DNA from: Opitutaceae bacterium
Lineage (GTDB): Bacteria > Verrucomicrobiota > Verrucomicrobiia > Opitutales > Opitutaceae
NCBI GenBank assembly: GCA_015075305.1
Contig: JABTUS010000014.1
Coordinates: 1-43,676 of the forward strand
DNA: 43,676 nucleotides
Reading direction: 5' to 3'
Under the pieces are notes generated by a model, which searched no databases, had not been told where the DNA came from, and worked only from the letters and a program-made list of their open reading frames with translations. The translations under genes and the position numbers were made by a program. Shown here piece after piece: positions 26,854 to 34,072 of this stretch. The stretch's first letter is position 1. Every line of letters starts with the position of its first letter.

Positions 26854-28029
26854 TCAGGCAAGACACAGCTGCTGGGGTATCCCTGGAATGAATACGTCAT
26901 CCATGCCCGGCAGAGTGGGGACTCTGCGGTTGCAGGCGATGGCCCAGAGCTCCCATTGGCCGTCGATGTAGTTGCGATTGGCAGGGAGGGCGCATGCCTG
27001 GGCAAAGAGGTACCAGGCGCCGCCGATTTGATAGAGGGCCGGGTGGCGACGTGATAGAGGGTGTCGTCGCGATAAAGTCCCTCCCATTTTGTCTGGAGCA
27101 CGGTGTCGACCTCGAGTTGCCTCCAGTCTCGGTCCGGGTGTGCGCTCACGGCCATGACCGGGCGCCAACGCTGGCCCTTGTTGAGTCCGACCTCGATCAG
27201 GAGCAGGTAGGTATGCCCGATCTTCTGGATCTGGTGCCATTCGTAGTAGGCGTCGCGTGTCGATGCGAAGATCTGACCCATGCCCCGCGGATCCGAGGCG
27301 TTGAACTGGCGCGTCCAGTGTCCGCCGTCGGTGGAGGTTGCGAGGCGGATTCCCGGCAGTGTGCCGTCCCTGCCGCGGTAGGAATAGTACATGAACCACT
27401 GCCATGAGCCGGGCGTTCGGCCGGGTTCACGCCAGACCGCAGACTGCGACACCATGGTTTCGTGAAATGGAGCGCCGGGCTCGGGCGCGAGGATGGGAGC
27501 GTCGCCATAACGTTGAAAACTCCCTCGGTTAATGGAGGCATACCGTCGCCGACCGGTGCGATAGCGAGTCCGATATGGTCTGGATGTTTCCAGCCGTGCC
27601 TGAGTAATAGAGGTAGTAGGCATCCTCCTCAGGAACGTGGAGGACCGTGTCCGGGCGCAGGGTGCGTGCGTCCCAGCCGCTGCCGCGGGGGCCAAAAACT
27701 GGGTTGGCGGGGTCCTGGTGCCAGGTAAAGGGATCCGACACGCTGGCCCAGGCCTTGCCGACCTCGCAGAGAAACCGGTCGCTCTTGGGAACTCCGGAAT
27801 AAAACATCACGAGCCTCGAAGGATCGCGGGGATTCGGCAGAATGCAGGCCTCCTGAAGCTGTTGGGACTGCCAGGCTGCATCGGAACGGTGAATGATGAT
27901 TTCGCCCCGGATCGTTTGCGGGGCTGGATCGCGCGCGCTGGCAGGCGGAATCGCCGCAAACGCAAACAGTGCGGCCAGAATCGGCGACACAGCAATGCGC
28001 GAGAAATGGGGAGATGCGCGGAAGTGCAT
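26854..28029 (-). pseudogene. Frameshifted five-bladed beta-propeller glycosidase-like gene
   Basis: A secreted protein begins at ATG 28029 (MHFRASPHFSRIAVSPILAA) and reads well to HVPEEDAYYLYYSGT near 27600. The homologous pattern then continues in other frames: HPDHIGLAIAPVGDG (about 27585-27545), then YGDAPILAPEPGAPFHETMV through LYHVATRP (27510-27050), then YQIGGAWYLFAQACAL to the stop at 26854. At least three frameshifts are needed, near 27595, 27540 and 27048; the last is explained by one lost base. Phrases such as GIRLATSTDGGHWTR suggest a GH43/GH130-like propeller. With three breaks it cannot make the full protein unless the assembly is wrong here. Confidence 0.72.
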
Positions 28030-28112
28030 GCGTTGCGGCAGGTCCGAGGCAAGACACATTCACTTGCCAAGGCGAGACTTGGCGGCGGTGCGAGTTGACC
28101 AATTTGCGAATC

Positions 28113-28871
28113 TCAACCGTCCGAGGTTCGTTCGCGCCTGACGGCGACAGTCTCAGGGGGCGGTGCGGCGCTGGCGGCTGACGTCGCTGATTCGGCGGCC
28201 GGTGCCGCCGGCGATTTCAATTGACGATCGCATTCGGCGATTGTGCGAAAAAGGGCGTTGATCTCCTCCATTTCCCCGGGTGTCAGCTTTGTCTTTGGCA
28301 CCGTCCGATCCGAGTAGTAGTAGGCGAGAGCGGGGTTGTATTCGAGATTGTCCCCGAGGTACACGGTGCCCGGATCGGCACCGGCGGCGAGGTATCCCTT
28401 GGCATCGTAGTTCTTCTGCTGGGTCGCACGTACGTCGACGTTCGCGAAATCCGGCGCGCCCGCGGGCTCGGGGTACCACGCGCCCTGGGTTGTGTGCACG
28501 CGCATGTGCACGGTGCGCGCGAGGCTGGGAGCTGGCTGGTTGACAATGGTGCGGACTCTGTCTTCCGCGCGGGCGCGCTTCAGTCGAATGGCCGCGATCT
28601 CGAGATGAGCGGGCCGGGTTGCGGAGGTTGACGCGGGTGAGGATGGTGATGCGTCGGACTGACGTGGACGCGGAGGAAGGGAAATCTCCACGACTACGTT
28701 GTCCTTCAGTCTGAGAATCTGCCGAGGGTAGCGAAGCACGCGGACGGATCCGCTCTCCATCCGGCTGGCGGGCTGGCCGTGCAAGGCGATGACCTCCTCA
28801 TAGGTCTGCCCGATTTGAGCGGCGTCGGCCGCTGCCGCGAGAATGACAAGACAGGGAATGACAAGTTTCAT
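28113..28871 (-). CDS. Secreted hypothetical protein with BamE/SmpA-like N-terminal region
   Basis: The 252-residue product from ATG 28871 has a signal peptide (MKLVIPCLVILAAAADAAQ) and then IGQTYEEVIALHGQPASRM, a G-x-s/t-x-x-x-V-x-x-x-x-G-x-P pattern seen in SmpA/OmlA-like small domains. The centre and C-terminus (AYYYSDRTVPKTKLTPGEME) match nothing I know and end in a Ser/Ala/Pro-rich tail. The frame starts seven codons earlier, but the inner Met gives the better signal peptide. It is divergent from the TonB-like gene and probably periplasmic. Confidence 0.65.
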   Translation of the reverse strand: MKLVIPCLVILAAAADAAQIGQTYEEVIALHGQPASRMESGSVRVLRYPRQILRLKDNVVVEISLPPRPRQSDASPSSPASTSATRPAHLEIAAIRLKRARAEDRVRTIVNQPAPSLARTVHMRVHTTQGAWYPEPAGAPDFANVDVRATQQKNYDAKGYLAAGADPGTVYLGDNLEYNPALAYYYSDRTVPKTKLTPGEMEEINALFRTIAECDRQLKSPAAPAAESATSAASAAPPPETVAVRRERTSDG

Positions 28872-29131
28872 GTCGGTGACTCGGAAAATCATGCCGAAGC
28901 TTTCCGCATAGAGCGGTCATCGCAGGCGTCCAATTCTGTACCCACCCTGCTTTTGATGAAATCCTTACGCAACGCGCGCGCGCAGCGGAAAGCGTGGCTG
29001 AAGGCACGCGTTGAAATGGGGAATATTTGAAGGTGCTCCGGGTGGGTTTCCCTATTGGGGCGTCGGTTGCCGCGGCGTGCTTTACTTCCGGTAAAACCGG
29101 GCTTTGCTTCACGATGTCCGACCGGACATCC

Positions 29132-29629
29132 ATGGCCAATCGATCCACCTTGAAACGAGCTCTCGCCGCGATGATTGCATCCGGGGCCGGAATTGTCGGC
29201 GCGTACGCTGCGCCCTTTCCCTTCGATCTGGGTCTGCCTTCGTTTGAAGTGCTGATGCAGTCGTTGCCGAAATGGGGGGATAATCTGGTCGAGGTGAATG
29301 TCTCCCGCGAACGCTACGATGTCGTGCGCAACATGGAGAAGGGGAGCAAGCCGCCGCAGATCTACTCCTCTCCGGTGCTCATGCCGGCAGCCTGGCCAAA
29401 GGACCTGCAGCGCGGGGAGTATGAAGCGGTGTTTTCGTTTTCCCTGGATCGTGAGGGTGCGATCACGGACATCCAGCGACTGTCGGAGCTGCATCCGGCG
29501 CTTGAACGGGTGGCGACGCTGTACATTGCGCGTCTCCGGTATTCCCCGGCTGAAAGGGACGGAAAGGCGGCGCCGGCCCGGGCCGAGATCACTCTGCGGT
29601 TTCAGACGGACGGCATTTTTCCGGACTAG
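29132..29629 (+). CDS. Secreted protein with TonB C-terminal-like domain
   Basis: This roughly 165-residue protein has a signal peptide or N-anchor (MANRSTLKRALAAMIASGAG) and a C-terminal region GEYEAVFSFSLDREGAITDI followed by VATLYIARLRYSPAERDGK and EITLRF, which follows the beta-alpha-beta layout of TonB C-terminal domains (V/A-x-F-x-I/V-D-x-x-G-x-V-x-x … F-x-P-A-x-x-x-G … V-x-V-x-F). It lacks the long Pro-rich span of a true energy transducer, so it is more likely a TonB-like accessory protein than TonB itself. ATG 29114 is an equally open alternative start. It stands alone between two minus-strand genes. Confidence 0.65.
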   Translation: MANRSTLKRALAAMIASGAGIVGAYAAPFPFDLGLPSFEVLMQSLPKWGDNLVEVNVSRERYDVVRNMEKGSKPPQIYSSPVLMPAAWPKDLQRGEYEAVFSFSLDREGAITDIQRLSELHPALERVATLYIARLRYSPAERDGKAAPARAEITLRFQTDGIFPD

Positions 29630-29669
29630 CCGAACGGGGTTGCGAAACGAAGGTCGCGTGGGTCGAGCC

Positions 29670-30395
29670 TCAGGCACGCGGACCGCGGGAGGGAGCATGC
29701 GGCTGCGCGGTGCCTTCGAGACTGCTCACCCGCCGCTCGATGCGTTCGACGGCGGACATCAGTCTCTGGTTGGCCTGGGCGACAGCGGGGTCAAAGGGCA
29801 GGGCGCGATGCGCGTCGGTGATGTACTGGCCGGACGTGAGGTGAAGTTGTGACTGCGCGCCGACAGCATCGGCGATCCGGTTCATGGCCCTCCACTGAAA
29901 ACGACTCATCATGAGCAGGGTCAGGAGCACGGATCCGCCTGCAATGCCTGCGATCCAGAGCAGCGTGCGGTGGGAGCGGTTCGTCGTCTGCTCCTGCTGG
30001 AAACGATCATAGTCGGCGCGGGTAGCTGCCTCCTGCTGCCGCTGGTTGACCAGGATGAGAGACGCTTTCAAGGCATCCAGTCTGGCAGTGAGATCCTCAT
30101 TCTGCCGGCGCGCGACCTCCTGCGCCTCGATGCGATTGCTCGCAATCGCGACCTGGGCGGCGCGCAGTTGCTCCCGCAGGAACTGGTACGATTCAAGAAG
30201 TTCGATGCGCGTGCGTTCGTCCGATGAAAGTCCCGGGCTGGCGGACGCGGCTGCTGGTGGGGTCGGTCTGGGAGTGACTCCGTTCGGGGGACTTTGTGCG
30301 AGGCAGAAGCTGGACGTGCTGCTCAATATCAAGGTCAGTGCGACGCACAATGACCGGTCTCGCTGCGGAAGAAAAGGGGTGTTTCGGAGGGTCAC
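29670..30395 (-). CDS. Hypothetical coiled-coil membrane protein
   Basis: This 241-residue protein from GTG 30395 has a signal sequence (SLCVALTLILSSTSSFCLAQ), a Pro/Ala/Ser-rich linker, a long charged coiled coil (about 55-135: ERTRIELLESYQFLREQLRA and on), one membrane segment (about 145-165: LLWIAGIAGGSVLLTLLMMS), and a C-terminal region ending in another coiled coil (VAQANQRLMSAVERIERRV). No family is recognised. The layout suggests an envelope scaffold with a periplasmic coiled coil. The GTG start is inferred because no ATG lies upstream of the signal segment. Confidence 0.6.
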   Translation of the reverse strand: MTLRNTPFLPQRDRSLCVALTLILSSTSSFCLAQSPPNGVTPRPTPPAAASASPGLSSDERTRIELLESYQFLREQLRAAQVAIASNRIEAQEVARRQNEDLTARLDALKASLILVNQRQQEAATRADYDRFQQEQTTNRSHRTLLWIAGIAGGSVLLTLLMMSRFQWRAMNRIADAVGAQSQLHLTSGQYITDAHRALPFDPAVAQANQRLMSAVERIERRVSSLEGTAQPHAPSRGPRA

Positions 30396-30588
30396 CGAAG
30401 GGAGGACGCTTCAACCGACGAGCCGGGTTGTCAACCCCGCCCCATTCCCCTGTGTTCCAGACTCGAGCCCGCTGATCGATGCATTGGAGGCGATCAGCGC
30501 CGAAAGGAGGTCGCGCCACGCGTTGGAAAGCCGCCTGCAGGCCCTGACATGCACCGGCGAGATCGGGCCTCTGCCGAGCCCTCGGGCT

Positions 30589-30789
30589 TTAATTGGGTTG
30601 GGCGGGCTTGGGTGAGGACAAGAGGTTCAGGCGGGCCTTTTCCTCCTTCTTCTCCTGCACGCGCTCGCTGGCTGGGATGGCGAATTCGGATCCCTTGAGA
30701 ACACAGCCCGGGCGGCCGGGGATGCAGTCTGTCTTGAGCCGCAGGCAGTAGTCGCGCGCGATGTCAAAGTGTGGGCAGGAGTAGCTCAT
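30589..30789 (-). CDS. Small four-cysteine protein at the end of the oxidase-like operon
   Basis: This 66-residue protein starts MSYSCPHFDIARDYCLRLKT. Its first 30 residues hold four cysteines (C5, C15, C22, C29) spaced for a metal or Fe-S site, followed by a charged tail (RVQEKKEEKARLNLL). The ATG overlaps the stop of the cytochrome b-ferredoxin fusion by four bases (ATGA), indicating translational coupling, so I infer a role in the same complex, as an assembly factor or small electron carrier. No family is recognised. No clear terminator follows; an 8-bp stem at 30471-30498 lacks a T tract. Confidence 0.7.
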   Translation of the reverse strand: MSYSCPHFDIARDYCLRLKTDCIPGRPGCVLKGSEFAIPASERVQEKKEEKARLNLLSSPKPAQPN

Positions 30790-32903
30790 GGTTCAAATTC
30801 CCAGCCGCGCGTTGGCTCGAAATCGAGCACACTCAGGCGGCGTTCATGCGCGTCAACCTCTCCACTCCAGTTGTGCGGTTCTCCTGAACCGCCGGTCAGG
30901 AGCTGAACGGTGACGTGATGTTTGCCGGGCGCAAGAGGGAGGCGCAGCTCACCCGCGGAAGCGCCATCCGACTGGACTCCCTTGGGTTTGAAGTTGTGCT
31001 CCTGAACGACACCGTCGATCTCGAGCCGCAGCGTCACCGGTGAGCGCGCGCGTTTCGCCGGAAGCTTTCCCCTCATGTGGATCGGACGCGTGTCCTCGGC
31101 TGCGGGGACTGCGACCGCGGAGGTGCCGTCGATCCAGTCGCCGTAGGCGCGGAACATGACGACGAATTCCGGATGGGCGGGATCGGGATTGTGGAAGCGC
31201 GCACTGGAGGCGACCAGCAGCAGGGCCATGCCCAGCGCGGCGACAGCGATTCCCGTCATCCATCCGATGGCGCGTGATGCCTGGCGCTCGTCTGGAGTCT
31301 CCGCCTTGCACAGGGCGGCGGCGACGGCGGCCAGGCGCTCGGGACGCAGGGGATCGAAGTTCACATGGGCGACACGCCGCGGATCGGCGCGATTGGGTCG
31401 CAGTTCAGGCTCGCGCGTGCCCGCGATGCGGGCGGGCATCCAGCGATTGCCTTCACGGCCGAAGGACTCGCTCGAGCCGCAGCCCACGATCAGCACGGCT
31501 GTGGCGCCCTTGGTGATGAGCCGCTCGATCAGCTTGGGCTCGACCCAGCCGGAACAAGGCACCTGCCGGATTTCGTAGCCAGGAATCCGGCGGGCCCAGG
31601 CTTCGCGGTCAAACAGCTCCCAGCCGCCGTCGCTCTGGGCGCAGACGAACGCGAGCGGCTTGGGCGCGCCCTTCGAGCGCTGGGTCGCGACGAACTCCTC
31701 GAGTTCGCGTCCCACGCGGCGCGCGTCGAACCACGCCATGCCGATGGCCTGCGTGTCGCAGGAGCCCGTGCAAATGCCGCAGCCGATGCAGCGGTCGGGA
31801 TCGATCTGGGCCTGCGACGGGAACGGCCTTCCGTCCTTGCGCGGCACCATCGTGATCGCGCCGAACGGACAATCGAGCGAGCAGAGCGTGCAGGAGAAGC
31901 AGCGCGAAGTCTCCACGGCCGCCTGGAATGATGCCCGGGGCCTGCGCCGCGCCATCCACCAGGGCACGGTTAAAAGCCCGATCGCGGCAAGACCGCCGGC
32001 CAGCCAGAGTCCGGGACCGCTCAGGCGCGTGCTCAGTTGCAGCGGCCAGAGGTACCACCAGTCCAGGCTGAAGGCGGCCGGCTTTACGGCCATCTGGGCC
32101 TGCGCGGTGTTGGTAGCCGGAACAATGAGCGATGCGGCGAGCACCGCTCCGACGAGCCAGATCATGAGTCTGCGGTCGGGCAGCAGCTTCGTCCGGCTGA
32201 GCCGCGCGAGGTGCAGCGCGAGTCCTCCCGCGATTGCCAGCGGCAGGGCCATGTGGAGGAAGAAGACGACAAAGAACAGCAGGGAAGGGACGGTGCGGTC
32301 CCGATTAAAAAGCGGCAGCATGGGCTCGCCAAAGATCGGGAGTACGTCCATCACCTTCATGGTTCCCTTTGCCACGAGCTGGGCGCGGTCGTCCCAGACC
32401 AGCCAGTATCCGGTCCACCCGATGAACCAGATGAGTCCCAGCATGGCGAATCCGCTGACCCAGACCAGCCAACGCGCCCCGCCAAACTTGCGCGCCAGGA
32501 AAACGCGCAGCGCGTGCATGAGAATCAGCAGCACCGCTAGATCCGACGAATAGCGGTGGATGCTGCGCACGATTCCACCCGCCGAGTAGGGACCGAGTGC
32601 TTCAAGCGAACTCCACGCCAGCTGCGAGCTGGCTGAATACCACAGGAGCATGAGAACCCCGGAGAGCACCGCGAGCACCAGCATGGCGTTTGCCGACGGC
32701 CCGAGCTGGGCGAGCGGATTGAACGCGCGCGGCCAGGCCCTCTCGATCAGCGTGTCAAGCCGCGTGAGCACGCCGTCGCCGGCTGAAAGCAGGCGCGCGC
32801 CGCGCACGGGCGGAAGCGGTGGTTCGACCGCGGGTGCGGTGCCCGGGACCAGCGTTTCGGCGAGTTCTTCGCAGTCGATGTCGGGATGGTGGTGGTGACT
32901 CAT
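30786..32903 (-). CDS. Cytochrome b - 2x[4Fe-4S] ferredoxin - FlpD/MvhD-like fusion protein
   Basis: In this 705-residue fusion, residues about 45-270 form a cytochrome b N-terminal-type four-helix domain with two His pairs 14 apart (H116/H130 and H217/H231), enough for two b hemes; FIGWTGYWLVWDDRAQ is typical. After two more membrane segments come two cluster motifs, CFSCTLCSLDCP (335-346) and CIGCGICTGSC (372-382). Residues about 415-500 resemble FlpD/MvhD (VPCSGWVEPKLIERL, LIVGCGSSESFG, EGNRW) with only C421, C450 and C475 kept; two usual Cys positions are Ser. A membrane segment and a beta-rich domain of about 130 residues end the protein. It probably links quinol or ferredoxin-level donors to the oxidase-like complex. 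Confidence 0.85.
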   Translation of the reverse strand: MSHHHHPDIDCEELAETLVPGTAPAVEPPLPPVRGARLLSAGDGVLTRLDTLIERAWPRAFNPLAQLGPSANAMLVLAVLSGVLMLLWYSASSQLAWSSLEALGPYSAGGIVRSIHRYSSDLAVLLILMHALRVFLARKFGGARWLVWVSGFAMLGLIWFIGWTGYWLVWDDRAQLVAKGTMKVMDVLPIFGEPMLPLFNRDRTVPSLLFFVVFFLHMALPLAIAGGLALHLARLSRTKLLPDRRLMIWLVGAVLAASLIVPATNTAQAQMAVKPAAFSLDWWYLWPLQLSTRLSGPGLWLAGGLAAIGLLTVPWWMARRRPRASFQAAVETSRCFSCTLCSLDCPFGAITMVPRKDGRPFPSQAQIDPDRCIGCGICTGSCDTQAIGMAWFDARRVGRELEEFVATQRSKGAPKPLAFVCAQSDGGWELFDREAWARRIPGYEIRQVPCSGWVEPKLIERLITKGATAVLIVGCGSSESFGREGNRWMPARIAGTREPELRPNRADPRRVAHVNFDPLRPERLAAVAAALCKAETPDERQASRAIGWMTGIAVAALGMALLLVASSARFHNPDPAHPEFVVMFRAYGDWIDGTSAVAVPAAEDTRPIHMRGKLPAKRARSPVTLRLEIDGVVQEHNFKPKGVQSDGASAGELRLPLAPGKHHVTVQLLTGGSGEPHNWSGEVDAHERRLSVLDFEPTRGWEFEP

Positions 32904-32965
32904 GCGGGTGAGTTGCTTCCTTGCTTTCGCGGACGATGATCGGTGCGGCGATCCCGGCGGAAGGT

Positions 32966-33028
32966 CACGACGAAGCGTGCCCCTCCAGCGGAGGGGGTGA
33001 AACTATTGGAGGGGCACGCTTTGTCGTG
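32966..33028. repeat. REP-like long inverted repeat between the SCO and cytochrome b fusion genes
   Basis: Two 22-bp arms (32966-32987 and 33007-33028) pair with a single mismatch around a 19-base loop; their common core is AAGCGTGCCCCTCCA and its complement. The element lies inside the operon, where it would form a very stable RNA stem between two coding regions. It is not followed by a T tract, so it may protect or process the transcript or be a transposable palindrome rather than a terminator. Confidence 0.85.
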
Positions 33029-33063
33029 CCCAGGGGACGCGCGTTGTGTGACTGCGTCGGAAG

Positions 33064-34065
33064 TCATGGAAGCGAAGCGTCGGCGGTGCGGGGTTCCCTG
33101 AGGAGGTGGAGCAGGCCCTCCCTCAGCCAGGCGCGGTGGCGCGGGTCCAGCGTGAACCGGAAGGCGACGTGCCCGCCGCGGTCGATCAGTTGGAAAAGAT
33201 TGGCGTGGTCGATGATCCCGGTTTCGGGATCGCGCGTGGCGGCAAACTGCAGACGTGTCAGCACGTCGCGCATCGCCGCGGGAGTTTCGCCGTTGACGTA
33301 TCGGAATTCCGGATACGCTAGGGTCTGCGCGGTGGCCATGGCGTCCATGATCTCCGCGGTTTCATATTCCGGGTTGAGCGACAGCGCCACCACGCGCAGG
33401 CCGGCGCGTTCGCTCGCGGGCAGTTCCGCAAGGATGGCGCGAAGCTCCTTGAAGATCTCGGGGCATGCGGTGGTGCAGGCGGCGTAGACGCCGGTCACGA
33501 GCACGACCTGGCCGCGGAGATCGGAGAAGCGGAAGGGCGCGCCCTTCTGGTCGGTCAGCGGCGCGTCCGGCACGGGAAGCTGTACGCGGATGCGGTCGCC
33601 CGGGAACGGTGGCAGGGTTTGTGCCGCTGAAGTGTCGATGGTGGCGTAGAAAACAAGTCCGGCGACCGAGGCGGCCACGGCGCCGAATCCGGCCAGAGCC
33701 GCTCCCCGGTGCCGCCACCAGGTCTGCGGCCTGCGGAGCGCGCGGCGTGCGTCGCGCCAGAGCATGAGGGCGACGAGCACGACGAAGAGCGGCTCGAACA
33801 GCATGACGCCGACGGCGGCCCACGAGACTCCGCCGGTCCGGGGATCGCCCCGGTAGCACCAGAGCTGAAAGTCACGCACGAAACTCCCGATGGCGCCATC
33901 CCCTGTGGGACCGAACACCGTGATCAGGAGGAACGCCTCATAGGCGACCAGGGCGCTGCTTAGAAAAACCAGCAGGCCGGGTCCGGTGAAGAACCGGCGG
34001 GCGGCGGATACAGCGCCGCCCGCCGGCACCGGAGCTACGTCCGATGCCTGGTCGGTCGCTAACAT
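33064..34065 (-). CDS. SCO1/SenC copper chaperone with N-terminal membrane extension
   Basis: This 333-residue protein ends in a thioredoxin-fold SCO domain: the copper site CTTACP and the third ligand His in GIIDHANLFQLID are present, with the family phrase VVLVTGVYAAC. SCO proteins load copper into the CuA centre of subunit II, encoded two genes upstream. Before the SCO domain there are three membrane segments over about 150 residues (ARRFFTGPGLLVFLSSALVA and others), more than the usual single anchor. The gene follows subunit I by 7 bases. Full metal ligands suggest it is active. Confidence 0.9.
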   Translation of the reverse strand: MLATDQASDVAPVPAGGAVSAARRFFTGPGLLVFLSSALVAYEAFLLITVFGPTGDGAIGSFVRDFQLWCYRGDPRTGGVSWAAVGVMLFEPLFVVLVALMLWRDARRALRRPQTWWRHRGAALAGFGAVAASVAGLVFYATIDTSAAQTLPPFPGDRIRVQLPVPDAPLTDQKGAPFRFSDLRGQVVLVTGVYAACTTACPEIFKELRAILAELPASERAGLRVVALSLNPEYETAEIMDAMATAQTLAYPEFRYVNGETPAAMRDVLTRLQFAATRDPETGIIDHANLFQLIDRGGHVAFRFTLDPRHRAWLREGLLHLLREPRTADASLP

Positions 34066-34072
34066 CGCGCGT

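Noticed and set aside
30471-30498. 8-bp inverted repeat GCTGATCG/CGATCAGC as a terminator for the oxidase-like operon
   Set aside because: The 12-base loop is large and no T tract follows on the minus strand.
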